Shown here in pieces: positions 50,360 through 59,183 of a DNA stretch of 59,696 bases (the stretch's first letter is position 1; each line of letters begins with the position of its first letter). The stretch comes from Bacteroidales bacterium (GTDB lineage Bacteria > Bacteroidota > Bacteroidia > Bacteroidales > P3), in NCBI GenBank assembly GCA_017550405.1, contig JAFZPH010000008.1, positions 1 to 59,696 of the forward strand, given 5' to 3'. A program made the position numbers and the translations under genes. A model generated the notes under the pieces. The model ran no database searches and was not told the DNA's origin. It was given only the letters and a program-made list of their open reading frames with translations.

Positions 50360-51817
50360 CTATAGGTTTTCGATGGTGATTTTGGTCAGTTGGTCTTTCC
50401 TGCCCGTGGTGAGCATGACGACATATTCGCCGGGTGCTGCGAGGCTATGGGCGGCGCCGGCCAAGGCTTGGCGTCCGGTTTCGATGAAGCTCTGGTCTTC
50501 TTTGCCGTCGGGTGTGAGGGTCCACACGTTCAGTGTTGAGGGATGGGCGGGGGGTTGGAACAGCTTGACGGGTTTGGCGTAGGGATGGATGGTGTTGTCG
50601 GCGTGGTCCATCCATGCCAGCATGATGCCGCAGGGGGTGGTGAGCCATTGGTAGCCGAGGTAGTCGCTTTTGTTCAAGGAGGCGCTCGAGGTCATTCTTT
50701 TGGCTGTTGACCATTGTATCTCCCCGTTGCGGTCGATCCGCAGCACCATCATCCCCATGCGCTGGACGGCGGTGGGGACGCCGTTTGTGGCGAGGTTCCA
50801 TTGCTGGTCCAGCATGAGATAGGCTCCGCTGCTGTCCTGCAGGGTTTGGCAGATGCGGCCGAATTGTACCCACAGGCGGTTAAGGCGTGTCTCTTCTTTT
50901 TGGTTGGTGAGCCGGTTGACCTCTTGCTGGGTGAGGGGTCGGCGGACAGTGCTGAGGGTTTTCCGCTGGATTTTGTAGCAGTGGATGTCGATGCGGTCGA
51001 TGTTGGTGCCGACGGGCATGAGCACATGGTTCTCCTGGCGGACGGCATCGGCCAGGAGGATGTTGCCGTCGCCATAGCGCAGCAAGGTGCGCTGGACGAC
51101 GGGGTCGCCCTTGGGTATCTTGAACGAGATGTCCTGTATCTGCTCGCCGTCGAAGAGGGTGAAGCGGCAGTCGCCTTGCTCGTCGAGGGTGTAGAGTATG
51201 ACGTCGCCTTCGTCGGTGACGGCTATGTTGCCCGGGGGTGTCCGCGAGGTGGTCTGGGTCCAGTATGCTTCCAGCTGGTGGTTGTAGAGGCCTACGGTTG
51301 TCTCAAAGCCCTGCGCCATGCGGTTGGCAACGGCGACACATGCCAGCAGCTCCCCGTTGGGCGACACGGCGGTGTTGAACAGAAACTGGTCTCCTTGCAC
51401 GCCGGTGTGCTTGAAGAGGGTCTGCGGTGTGCTGTTGGGTTGGAGGGTATGGAGGTTGCGGCGGTCGCGGTAGATGTGCATGCCTTCGGGGGTGTGCTCG
51501 GCCTGCAGCAGGTCGATATGGTCGCCGTTGAGGTATCCCCCATAGCATGTCGGGTCGCCACCGTTGGAGACAACGGTGCGGTTTTGCTCTTTCAGGTCGC
51601 CGCTGTAATGTACCAGCTCCAAGCGGTTTTTCAGTCGCCCTTGGCGTTGGATGAGCACGAGGTCCTGCCCGTTGAATCCGATGAACAGGGGTGTGCTGTT
51701 TTTGACGATGCCTTTGCCTTCGGTAAGCTGGTCGAAGGTGATGGCCTGCGACATACCACGGAGTGACAGCGAGAGGACGGCAAGCGTGAGCATGAATATT
51801 TTGGATTGTTTTGACAT
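50360..51817 (-). CDS. Secreted beta-propeller-like hypothetical protein
   Basis: This 485-aa protein has a signal peptide (KIFMLTLAVLSLSLRGMSQ). The rest is made of repeating strand patterns like propeller blades: LFIGFNGQDLVLIQRQ, FNTAVSPNGELLACVAVA, NIAVTDEGDVILYTLDEQ, LLRYGDGNILLADAV and LMLDQQWNLAT. No catalytic motif is seen. Its stop lies 7 bp before the start of the M48 gene, so the two are co-expressed. It may act as a partner or substrate platform for that protease; this is inference. Confidence 0.72.
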   Translation of the reverse strand: MSKQSKIFMLTLAVLSLSLRGMSQAITFDQLTEGKGIVKNSTPLFIGFNGQDLVLIQRQGRLKNRLELVHYSGDLKEQNRTVVSNGGDPTCYGGYLNGDHIDLLQAEHTPEGMHIYRDRRNLHTLQPNSTPQTLFKHTGVQGDQFLFNTAVSPNGELLACVAVANRMAQGFETTVGLYNHQLEAYWTQTTSRTPPGNIAVTDEGDVILYTLDEQGDCRFTLFDGEQIQDISFKIPKGDPVVQRTLLRYGDGNILLADAVRQENHVLMPVGTNIDRIDIHCYKIQRKTLSTVRRPLTQQEVNRLTNQKEETRLNRLWVQFGRICQTLQDSSGAYLMLDQQWNLATNGVPTAVQRMGMMVLRIDRNGEIQWSTAKRMTSSASLNKSDYLGYQWLTTPCGIMLAWMDHADNTIHPYAKPVKLFQPPAHPSTLNVWTLTPDGKEDQSFIETGRQALAGAAHSLAAPGEYVVMLTTGRKDQLTKITIENL

Positions 51818-51847
51818 CTTTTTGAATTGAGAATTGAGAATTGAAAA

Positions 51848-51917
51848 AATTAACGTGTTAACGTGTTAATGTGTTAGTCGATTTACGAATTAACGCATTC
51901 ATGAATTAACGCATTCA
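51848..51917. repeat. TTAAC/GTTAA intergenic repeat
   Basis: attaacgtgttaacgtgtta units are followed by gaattaacgcattc units, next to a gaattgagaattgaga doublet at about 51824-51843. It lies between the genes at 50360 and 51929. Confidence 0.65.
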
Positions 51918-51928
51918 AAAGGATGCTG

Positions 51929-52651
51929 TTATCGGATGAATTTGTAGCCCACGCCTACCAGCAGGCTGTAGTTGGGGATGTTGTTTTGTGTCTCGATGTC
52001 TTGCTTGAAAGGGATGCGCACTTTGGCAGCAGTGGTGACAAAGAAGTTGTCGTTGAAATAGTAGTTGACGCTGAACAGGCCACTGAATCCTAACCGCCAG
52101 TCGAAAGTCGTTTTGCCTCTATCATGGGTGGATGAGGTTGGCTCACCAGTGGCTTTGACGGTGCAGTTGATGTTGTCTTTCCTGTTTGAGAGCAGGCCTG
52201 AGTAGATGCCGGCACCGAGTTGCAGTTCCCAGTTGTCGTCGATGTAGTAGCCTGCCAGATAGCGGACTTCGACGAGTAGGTTCCAGCCGTGCTGGTCGTG
52301 GTGTACCCATCTGCCAGAATAGGGTTTTGAGCTATAGAAGACATAGGTATCGCCGTCGAGGGTGTAGGTGGTGTGGTAGAGGTTGCAGTTCAATTCGGCT
52401 TGGAACCCCATGGCGAAATGGGTGCCGAGCGCTTCTTCGCCGTCGTAGCGGAAGGAGAGGGAGAGGGGTACGCCTTGTTTGTAGTCGATTGCATTGAGGG
52501 AGGCAGGGGCGGGCTGGAGGTACGACCCGACGGTGAAGAGGTAGGCATTGTCGCCTGTCCATGGAGCAGGGGCATGGTAATAGTGGATTTGGGCTTGCGC
52601 TGCACAGGAGATAAACAGGGCGGCAAGGAGAAGGATGTGCTGTCTTTTCAT
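51929..52651 (-). CDS. Outer-membrane beta-barrel protein
   Basis: This 240-aa protein has a signal peptide (HILLLAALFISCAAQAQ). The mature part is a series of amphipathic strands (GVPLSLSFRYDG, MGFQAELNCNLYHTTYTLD, WNLLVEVRYLAGYYI, WELQLGAGIYSGLL, LGFSGLFSVNYYF) ending in LLVGVGYKFIR. It fits an eight- to ten-strand OmpW/OmpX-like porin fold. No function is indicated. Confidence 0.72.
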   Translation of the reverse strand: MKRQHILLLAALFISCAAQAQIHYYHAPAPWTGDNAYLFTVGSYLQPAPASLNAIDYKQGVPLSLSFRYDGEEALGTHFAMGFQAELNCNLYHTTYTLDGDTYVFYSSKPYSGRWVHHDQHGWNLLVEVRYLAGYYIDDNWELQLGAGIYSGLLSNRKDNINCTVKATGEPTSSTHDRGKTTFDWRLGFSGLFSVNYYFNDNFFVTTAAKVRIPFKQDIETQNNIPNYSLLVGVGYKFIR

Positions 52652-52705
52652 GGTGGGTGTGTTTTAAAGGTGTGAATGTGAAAAGTGTCTAACAATTCAT
52701 ATTGA

Positions 52706-53167
52706 TTAACTTTTGGGGTGGGCGGTACAGTGGTAGGTTTTGCTTTTCTTGTCGTAGACTATCTCCACGCGGTAGCCTTTCAGCAGCATGCGCTTTGCCC
52801 ATTCTTTCACTTTGCCCACATCGGACGATTGGAAGGTGACGACAGGGGTGTCGGCGAACTGGAGTTTGGCACCGCGCGGGGTGCGGTTGGCCTGCATGGA
52901 GATGCTGCTGCCGTTGTTGCGGGCGTCGAAGAGGAACTGGTAGAGGAGGATGTCGATTTCTTTCTGGCTGTGGATGACGGTCTGGCCGGTGCGGTCGGCA
53001 ACGGCATATTTGACGACGCAGAGGGTGTCGAGGGTGAGGTCTGGGTCGGCGGCGACGGGGTTGTCGGTGTTCCAGTAGATCTCGGTGGCCATGTTGGTGA
53101 CGTGGACGCAGCCGGTGGTGAGGCTGGCCAGCGTCAGGATGAGGATTGCGGTGTGGGTGCTTTTCAT
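52706..53167 (-). CDS. Hypothetical lipoprotein
   Basis: This 153-aa protein has a lipoprotein signal with lipobox LTTGC near residue 20. The mature part has a strand-rich segment (LDTLCVVKYAVADRTG), a helix (KEIDILLYQFLFDARNN) and a final MLLKGYRVEIVYDKKSKTYH. No domain is recognised. It lies 54 bp upstream of the outer-membrane protein gene on the same strand and could share its transcript. Confidence 0.68.
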   Translation of the reverse strand: MKSTHTAILILTLASLTTGCVHVTNMATEIYWNTDNPVAADPDLTLDTLCVVKYAVADRTGQTVIHSQKEIDILLYQFLFDARNNGSSISMQANRTPRGAKLQFADTPVVTFQSSDVGKVKEWAKRMLLKGYRVEIVYDKKSKTYHCTAHPKS

Positions 53168-53180
53168 TGTTGGGTGGCTT

Positions 53181-53258
53181 GTGTGAATGAGTTAACGTGT
53201 GAATGTGTTATTGTGTGAATGTGTTAATGTGTTAATGTGTTATTGTGTTAATGTGTTG
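53181..53258. repeat. GTTAATGTG tandem-like repeat
   Basis: This is a run of about eight short units of the form gtgttaat or gtgtgaat between the lipoprotein gene and the gene at 53311. It is the most regular stretch of this repeat family in the window. Confidence 0.75.
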
Positions 53259-53310
53259 GGTGTTGTTAGGATGCTAGCCGTTTAAACTTATCAGCGATTT
53301 AACGAATTGA

Positions 53311-53796
53311 TTAGAGTGTTGACAGTTGGTCGATATGGTTGTCGACGATGGCGTCGATTTGTTGTGGGGTGCAGGCATGGAATATGCTGACGCATTGCAG
53401 CGTGCGAGAGGCGGCCATGATGTTGACGGTGTCGGTGCGGGGGGTGCCGGCTTCGGGTCGGCTGTCGTCGTTGAGGATGCTGAGGATGAGGTCGGGGTTG
53501 CCTTGGTCCAGTAGGGTGTAGGTGGCGCTGTCGGGCTGGGGGATGTTGAAGTCTTTTTGCAGCTGCGCCCATCCTTGGGGTGTGGTGGCCTGGAGGAGGG
53601 TGAGGTCGATGCGGAGGGTGTCGTTGAGGCGTTTGCCCTTGATGTAGGTGGATTGGATGCCGGGACGGTGCAGATAGCTGCGATAGAGTGCGCTGCATTG
53701 GTCGTCGTCGAGAGTGCGGGGCCAGTATTTGAAGAGGCCTACGCCTGCGGCGACGAGGAGGATGACAAGCAGTGTGATGGTCCAGCGGCGTTTCAT
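53311..53796 (-). CDS. Membrane-anchored protein of the ECF sigma operon
   Basis: This 161-aa protein has one N-terminal membrane segment (WTITLLVILLVAAGVGLF, residues 5-22) and a periplasmic part with no known domain (SALYRSYLHRPGIQSTYIKG, LILSILNDDSRPEAG, ACTPQQIDAIVDNHIDQL). I start at ATG 53796, which overlaps the stop of the preceding gene by 4 bp; the open frame beyond is not coding. It is the third gene of the sigma factor operon and may be the signal-sensing partner. Confidence 0.72.
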   Translation of the reverse strand: MKRRWTITLLVILLVAAGVGLFKYWPRTLDDDQCSALYRSYLHRPGIQSTYIKGKRLNDTLRIDLTLLQATTPQGWAQLQKDFNIPQPDSATYTLLDQGNPDLILSILNDDSRPEAGTPRTDTVNIMAASRTLQCVSIFHACTPQQIDAIVDNHIDQLSTL

Positions 53797-54071
53797 AAGT
53801 TTTGTATTATTTGTTCGGCGGTGGCGACGGCTTGGCGGGTGTCGGCGATGGTGCCATGGCTGGTGGCCTGTGCCTGGACACGGGGTGTGGCAACCCACAG
53901 GGAGGGTATCAGCAGGAGAGCCACACAGGCTACGATGGCGTAGTGGCGGCGGTTGGCGCGGCGCAGGTAGCTGCCATAGTGTGCCCTCATGTCGTCGAGC
54001 ATCCGCTGTTCGGCGCAATGGCGTGTGTGCTGTTGCAGCATCAGTTCTATGTCTTTTTCGTCAAGGCTCAT
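53793..54071 (-). CDS. Small membrane protein, likely anti-sigma-type partner
   Basis: This 92-aa protein has a cytoplasmic N-terminal half (EKDIELMLQQHTRHCAEQRM, LDDMRAHYG) followed by a membrane segment (YAIVACVALLLIPSLWVA, about 44-61) and a short outer tail. The HxxxCxxC zinc motif of ZAS anti-sigma factors is missing. It overlaps the sigma factor gene by 11 bp and the next gene by 4 bp. Its place and topology suggest it holds the sigma factor at the membrane. Confidence 0.7.
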   Translation of the reverse strand: MSLDEKDIELMLQQHTRHCAEQRMLDDMRAHYGSYLRRANRRHYAIVACVALLLIPSLWVATPRVQAQATSHGTIADTRQAVATAEQIIQNL

Positions 54072-54726
54072 GTTTGTATAGTTGGGTATATATTTCTTTC
54101 AATTTTTCTACTATGCGGCTCATGCGTTTGTTCAGAGTGTTGGGCTTGAGGCCGTGGTGTTGGGCTATCTCGAGGTTGGAGTAGCCGTCGAAGCGTTCCT
54201 GCAGCAGCTGGCGGTCGCCGGGTGGCAGGTGTGCCACAAGCTCTTCGAGCAGGGCGTCGCCAGGTGGCCCGGAGGAGGGGTCGGCCAGCCTGTCGGCTTC
54301 GGCCAACGACGCGTCGGCGTTGATGCGCTGATGCCGTATGTGGCGCACGAACACTGTCCGCATCACCTTCTGCAGCCATCGGTTCGTCTGCCTGGGAGAG
54401 CTGTCGGGGTGGAGCCCGTCGATGTTCTCCCACACGGCAATGAACACTTCCTGCATAAGGTCTTCGGCTTCCTCGCGGCTGTTGCTGTGGCGGATGCAGT
54501 AGTTCTCGATGTGCCTGCTGAATGTCCGGTGCAGCGTCATGTACCGCTCGTGTCGGCCGACTGGTGTTTGCCCTTGTGTGTTTTGCATTTCTTTACCTGC
54601 ATTAGAGCCACTTTTGCGCCGAAAAGTGACATCAGGTATGAAGAATTGTGTTGAATTCGTTATCCGGGGTTCGGGTGTGCTACACTCAACATTCTTCATT
54701 ACATGGTGTTGCGTCGGCATCGTCAT
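54061..54726 (-). CDS. ECF-type RNA polymerase sigma factor
   Basis: This is a sigma-70 family factor of the extracytoplasmic function type. Region 2 includes IENYCIRHSNSREEAEDLMQ and EVFIAVWENIDG, and region 4 has LPPGDRQLLQERFDGYSNLE with the helix GLKPNTLNKRMSRI. About 50 residues precede region 2, which is longer than usual, so translation may really begin at Met 54588. I give 54726 because a TATATTTG box lies 15 nt before it. The gene overlaps the small membrane protein gene, typical of a sigma/anti-sigma pair. Confidence 0.87.
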   Translation of the reverse strand: MTMPTQHHVMKNVECSTPEPRITNSTQFFIPDVTFRRKSGSNAGKEMQNTQGQTPVGRHERYMTLHRTFSRHIENYCIRHSNSREEAEDLMQEVFIAVWENIDGLHPDSSPRQTNRWLQKVMRTVFVRHIRHQRINADASLAEADRLADPSSGPPGDALLEELVAHLPPGDRQLLQERFDGYSNLEIAQHHGLKPNTLNKRMSRIVEKLKEIYTQLYKHEP

Positions 54727-54741
54727 GGCTTTACGCTGATG

Positions 54742-54749
54742 CAAATATA
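54742..54749 (-). promoter_or_regulatory. -7 box for the sigma factor operon
   Basis: TATATTTG followed by CATC on the minus strand lies 15 nt before ATG 54726. Confidence 0.55.
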
Positions 54750-54780
54750 GGCTTTTAATTTGAAAAGTGAAAAATAATTA

Positions 54781-54846
54781 GTTAATGCGTTAATGTGTTA
54801 ATGCGTGAATCGATTAGCTTATTAACACGTTCACGCATTAACGAAA
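54781..54846. repeat. TTAAC/GTTAA intergenic repeat with inverted arms
   Basis: gttaatgcgttaatgtgtta units face attaacacgttcacgcatta units across a cgattag centre. It lies upstream of the sigma factor promoter and downstream of the EF-G2-like gene's terminator. Confidence 0.7.
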
Positions 54847-54894
54847 TCATTTTTGCCCGCCTCTGCGAGGTTTCACTTTATTAAGTATTAAAGA

Positions 54895-54928
54895 AGCGAG
54901 GCCTGCAACAGTGGTTGCGGGCCTCGCT
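54895..54928 (-). terminator. Terminator of the EF-G2-like gene
   Basis: A 9-bp outer stem (AGCGAGGCC with GGCCTCGCT) and a 5-bp inner stem (GCAAC with GTTGC) form a strong hairpin about 55 nt past the stop. A TTCTTTAAT tract follows on the minus strand. Confidence 0.8.
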
Positions 54929-54981
54929 GTATATGCGGACTATGTGTCTGCAAGGTGTGATTGCTCTCGGCGAGCAAGTGG

Positions 54982-57114
54982 TTACTCTTCCTCGGAGGCG
55001 GCTTCCTCGTAGGCCTTGAGGAGGGCCTGCTGGACGTCGGTGGGAACGAGTTCGTAGCTGCTGAATGTCATGGTGAAGGTACCACGGCCGGAGGTGAGGG
55101 AGCTGAGAGCGGTGCAATAGCGGTTCATCTCGGCGAGCGGTGCTTTGGCGCGTAGGGTGGTGTATTTGCCTTCGGCGTCCATGCCCATGACGATGGCGCG
55201 GCGGCCTTGGAGGTCGGTCATGACACCGCCCTGGCTCTCGGTGGGCACGGTGACGGCAACGTCGTAGATGGGCTCTTTAATCTTGGGGCCTGCCAGTTTG
55301 AAGGCCTCGCGGAAGGCGGTACGGCCGGCAATCTTGAAGGCGGTTTCGTTGGAGTCGACGGGGTGCATCTTACCGTCGAAGATGTTGACGACGATGTCGC
55401 GGGCATAGGAACCGGTGAGGGGACCCTGCTCCATCTTCTCCATGATACCCTTGAGGATGGCGGGCATGAAACGGGCGTCGATGGAACCGCCGACGATGCA
55501 GTTGTTGAAGACCAGTTTTCCGCCCCAGTCGAGGGTGTATTCCTGAGTGTCGCGGATGGGGTACTTGGTCTGGTTGGGCATGCCTTCGTAGTAGGGCTCG
55601 ATGAGCATGTGCACCTCGCCGAACTGGCCGCTACCGCCGGACTGTTTCTTGTGGCGGTACATGGCTTCAGCGCTCTTGGTGATGGTCTCGCGGTAGGGGA
55701 CGTTGGGGGCGGTGAAGTTGACAGCCAGCTTGTACTGGTTCTCGAAGTACCACTTCACGGTGTTGAGGTGGAGTTCGCCTTGGCAGCCGAGGATGACCTG
55801 GCGCAGCTCGCGGCTGTTCTCGAGCGAGAGGCTGCGGTCGGCATTGCAGAGGTCTTTGAGGGCGGCACCCACTTTCTCGTCGTCGTTGTTGTTGGCGGCT
55901 TTGACGGCCACGGTGTAGACGGGAGTGGGGAATTCGATTTCGGTCACCACGTCGTCGGTGTTCTTGGGAGTGGTGAGCGTGTGGTTGATTTTGACGTCTT
56001 TGAGTTTGATGGTGCAGATGATGTCGCCGGCGCAGGCTTTCTCGATACGCTGGCGGTCTTTACCGCTGCACACGAGTATCTGGCTGACGCGCTCTTTGCT
56101 CTGGTTGCAGGAGTTGATGACATCCTGAGCTTCGGCCAACTCGCCGTCGTAGATGCGGAGATAGGTGATTTCACCGAGGTTCTTGTCCTTTGCGCTCTTG
56201 AAGGCGAAGGCGACGGTGGGGTTGGCGGAGTCGCACTTGAGTTCTTTGCCGGCAACGGTTTTCTTGCATTCGGCTACCTCGTTGGGGGCGGGAACGTTCT
56301 GGCCGATGAATTCGAGCAGGCGTCCGACACCCATGTTCTCCTTGGCGGAGGTGCAGAGGATGGGGAAGAGGTCGCGTTTGTCGATGGCGAGTTTCAGGGC
56401 TTTGGTGAGCTCTTCGGCGGTGAGGTCGCCGTTCTCGAAGTATTTCTCCATCAGTTCGTCGTCAGCGGCAGCGGCTTCCTCGACGAGAGCCATGCGCATC
56501 TCGGCAGCCTTGTCGGCATAGGAGGCGGGAATCTCCTCTTCGGTGGCTTTGCCATCCTTGAAGGTGTACATTTTGTTGCTGACGATGTCCACTACCTGAT
56601 TGAATCCCAGACCGGGATTGGTAGGGAACTGGAGGACGGTGCATTTGCCGCCAAAGAAGTCTTTGAGTTGGTTGACACTGTCGTCGAAGTTTGCCTTTTC
56701 GGCGTCGAGGTGGTTGACGACGAAAATCATCGGAGTGCCGAGTTTGTTGGAGTAGCGGTAAGCCACTTCGGTGCCGACTTCGACACCGCTCTGGGCGTTG
56801 ACCACGACAACGGCGGCTTCGACCACGTTGAGGGCGGCGGCCAGCTCGCCTTGGTAGTCGGCGAAGCCGGGGACATCGAGGATGTTGATTTTCTTGCCAC
56901 CGAATTCGGTGTACATGAGGGAGGTCTCGACGCTGTATTTGCGGTCGAGCTCGATGTCGCGATAGTCGCTGATGGTGTTCTTGGTGTCTACGCTGCCGCG
57001 ACGGTTGATGAGGCCGCCACAGAAGGCCATGGCTTCGGCCATGGAGGTCTTGCCCGATTTGGCACCGCCCACGAGGGCGATGTTGCGGATGTCGGATGTC
57101 TGGTATACTTTCAT
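54982..57114 (-). CDS. fusA2: EF-G2-like translation elongation factor paralogue
   Basis: This 710-aa protein has all five EF-G domains. G1 is GGAKSGKT (16-23), G3 is DVPGFADY (80-87) and the base-specific motif is NHLD (134-137). In standard EF-G, G3 reads D-x-P-G-H, and the His helps GTP hydrolysis; here that place is F84. The NKxD motif is also altered to NHLD. These changes match the EF-G2 group; a Bacteroides EF-G paralogue without GTPase activity that supports translation during starvation and gut colonisation has been reported. Domain IV is visible in GSIDARFMPAILKGIMEKM. A -7 box (57226-57233) gives a leader of about 105 nt. Confidence 0.85.
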   Translation of the reverse strand: MKVYQTSDIRNIALVGGAKSGKTSMAEAMAFCGGLINRRGSVDTKNTISDYRDIELDRKYSVETSLMYTEFGGKKINILDVPGFADYQGELAAALNVVEAAVVVVNAQSGVEVGTEVAYRYSNKLGTPMIFVVNHLDAEKANFDDSVNQLKDFFGGKCTVLQFPTNPGLGFNQVVDIVSNKMYTFKDGKATEEEIPASYADKAAEMRMALVEEAAAADDELMEKYFENGDLTAEELTKALKLAIDKRDLFPILCTSAKENMGVGRLLEFIGQNVPAPNEVAECKKTVAGKELKCDSANPTVAFAFKSAKDKNLGEITYLRIYDGELAEAQDVINSCNQSKERVSQILVCSGKDRQRIEKACAGDIICTIKLKDVKINHTLTTPKNTDDVVTEIEFPTPVYTVAVKAANNNDDEKVGAALKDLCNADRSLSLENSRELRQVILGCQGELHLNTVKWYFENQYKLAVNFTAPNVPYRETITKSAEAMYRHKKQSGGSGQFGEVHMLIEPYYEGMPNQTKYPIRDTQEYTLDWGGKLVFNNCIVGGSIDARFMPAILKGIMEKMEQGPLTGSYARDIVVNIFDGKMHPVDSNETAFKIAGRTAFREAFKLAGPKIKEPIYDVAVTVPTESQGGVMTDLQGRRAIVMGMDAEGKYTTLRAKAPLAEMNRYCTALSSLTSGRGTFTMTFSSYELVPTDVQQALLKAYEEAASEEE

Positions 57115-57225
57115 GTTGTTATTTTATTTTGTTATTTATTTCTAGTATAAGGGTATTCTGTAAGCCAATGAAGATGAGTGTCTTATTGGCTTGCGAGGTG
57201 CTTTTCCACCGAAAATACCGAATGG

Positions 57226-57233
57226 CAAAGATA
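57226..57233 (-). promoter_or_regulatory. -7 box for the EF-G2-like gene
   Basis: TATCTTTG followed by CC on the minus strand, divergent from the flippase promoter. The leader of over 100 nt leaves room for post-transcriptional control. Confidence 0.5.
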
Positions 57234-57298
57234 CAAATAAATTTGAAAATAATGAAATAAATTGTGTGAGAAATAGTGAAATATCAAAAAAATAGTAG

Positions 57299-57306
57299 TA
57301 CTTTTG
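57299..57306 (+). promoter_or_regulatory. -7 box for the flippase gene
   Basis: TACTTTTG followed by CAAA matches TAnnTTTG, about 95 nt before the ATG at 57402. Confidence 0.5.
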
Positions 57307-57401
57307 CAAATCATTACGAAGATGAAAATAGAGAAATGAGAATTGAAAATGAACAAGGTGTGAATGCCGGAATGTGTTCAGGATATATGGCTTAGTGAAA
57401 A

Positions 57402-58934
57402 ATGGGAGTCATTGCAAAGCAAAGTATAAAAGGAGCCCTGGCCAATTATCTGGGGGTATTGATAGGAGCAGTCACCACGTTTTTTGTGGTGACGGATTTG
57501 CTCACCCAGGAGGAAATCGGTCTGACGAGGGTGATGGTGGATGCGGCGATGCTTTTTGCAGGTCTGGCACAACTGGGTACGAACTCGTCGATACTAAGGT
57601 TTTATCCCCGTTTCCATACACCCGATAAACCCGAGCTGCGCGATCACGGTTTCTTCGGATGGACGTTGTTGCTTCCGCTGGCAGGTTTTTCTATTTTGGC
57701 GGTCCTCTTCTTCATTTTCAAAGACAATATCGTGGCTTACTATGCCGAGGATGCTCCGCTGCTGGTGGATTTTGCCTACTTGCTGCTGCCCCTGACGTTC
57801 TTTGTGTTGTATATGACGGTGTTCGAGACGAATGCCAGTGTGCTGTTGCATATCGCCTTGCCGAAATTTGTCCGTGAGGTGCTCATCCGGGTGCTGAATC
57901 TCGTTGCTTACCTGCTCTATGGTTTCAGAGTGATAGACCTTGATGTGTTTGTGATACTCTTCTGTTCGTCGTATGCGGTGGCGATGATAGTCAACTTTGT
58001 TTATCTCATGTCGCTGGGTCGGGTGTCGTTCAAGCCTGACTGGCAATTTGTAGACAAAGGGCTGCTGCGCGAGGTAGGGGTCTATACCCTCTTTATGACA
58101 GCCACAGTGCTGGCCGGCAATATCAAACTGTTCAATTCCATATTTCTAGCCAAGGAAAGTCTTGCTGCCGCAGGAATCTATACGATAGCTTGCTATATTG
58201 CCAATGTGGTGGAAATCCCTTATCGTTCGCTGGGGGCTATCTCCAGCCCGATTATATCGAAAGCTGTGGCGGCGGATGATATGGGTGAAGTGAACAGGTT
58301 GGGGCAGCAGGTGTCCCTCCATCAGCTGCTGGTAGCCTGTATGTTGCTTTTCTTCATCTGGATAAACCTGACACCTCTGTTTGCGTTGATTCCCAACGGG
58401 GAGGATTATGTGTCGGGGATGGGTGTGGTCCTTTTCCTCGGCATGGCGAATATCCTTAACTCCACCCTCAGCATCGCAACCAACATCCTTAATTTCTCAA
58501 AGCATTTTGCCTATTCGTTCCTCTTTATCTCGCTACTCACGGCTGCGGCCATCACACTGAATATATTGTTTATACCCATGTGGGGAGTTACTGGTTCGGC
58601 ATGCTCCACGCTGGTGGCCTATATCGTCTATTTCGTCCCGCTACTGATGATGCTTTGGGTGCGGCTCAGGGTGACGCTCTTCAGCCGAAAGCAGCTGGAA
58701 GTTCTTTTATTGACGATTGTTCTCTTCGCCCTCAATGCCCTTTGGGAATGGCTTGTCTCGCCCTTGTTCCTGCGTATGGGAACAGGCATTGCGGTCGTGA
58801 TAGTTCAGGCCTTGGTCCGCACGGCCTTCTTTGCTGTTATGGCCATAGTGGCGGTACATAAACTCGACATTTCTCCCGAGGTAAACTCCATTATCGAGAG
58901 AATTCCAGGTGTCAAGCATAGCCGCGACAACTAA
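57402..58934 (+). CDS. Wzx-type polysaccharide flippase (MOP superfamily)
   Basis: This 510-aa integral membrane protein has 12 to 14 hydrophobic helices, beginning with GALANYLGVLIGAVTTFFVVTD written in two halves around residue 10-32. The amphipathic start and the segment QEEIGLTRVMVDAAMLFAGL match the polysaccharide biosynthesis/oligosaccharide flippase family. Such proteins move lipid-linked sugars across the inner membrane for capsule, O-antigen or glycoprotein assembly. No glycosyltransferase is encoded next to it, so the sugar product cannot be named. Confidence 0.88.
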   Translation: MGVIAKQSIKGALANYLGVLIGAVTTFFVVTDLLTQEEIGLTRVMVDAAMLFAGLAQLGTNSSILRFYPRFHTPDKPELRDHGFFGWTLLLPLAGFSILAVLFFIFKDNIVAYYAEDAPLLVDFAYLLLPLTFFVLYMTVFETNASVLLHIALPKFVREVLIRVLNLVAYLLYGFRVIDLDVFVILFCSSYAVAMIVNFVYLMSLGRVSFKPDWQFVDKGLLREVGVYTLFMTATVLAGNIKLFNSIFLAKESLAAAGIYTIACYIANVVEIPYRSLGAISSPIISKAVAADDMGEVNRLGQQVSLHQLLVACMLLFFIWINLTPLFALIPNGEDYVSGMGVVLFLGMANILNSTLSIATNILNFSKHFAYSFLFISLLTAAAITLNILFIPMWGVTGSACSTLVAYIVYFVPLLMMLWVRLRVTLFSRKQLEVLLLTIVLFALNALWEWLVSPLFLRMGTGIAVVIVQALVRTAFFAVMAIVAVHKLDISPEVNSIIERIPGVKHSRDN

Positions 58935-59183
58935 CTCATTCCATTGATTGATGCGGATGCCGGATGCCCTCAACGCATCCCGGTAGGTGGTAGAGTCTCT
59001 AAGAGATTCTTTCTAGGGTGGCACTGGAGTATGGTATTCCTCTTGATGAACGTCCATGGCACAAAGTCACGACTTCCAATGTTTGTAGATACAGGATAGT
59101 TTGAGTGAGGTAGGGGAGAGGTCGAAGCTGCTAATATGATTTCTAAACAGCAAGGCACCCCGAATGGAGTGCCTAGCCGTTGG
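58935..59183. other. Intergenic region after the flippase gene
   Basis: The stretch between the flippase stop and the palindromic array has an agagtctctaagagattct palindrome (about 58991-59009) that could form a weak hairpin. No gene is supported. Confidence 0.35.

Noticed and set aside
55207..57150. 647-aa open frame opposite the EF-G2-like gene
   Set aside because: It has the same shadow pattern, antisense to a clearly conserved gene.
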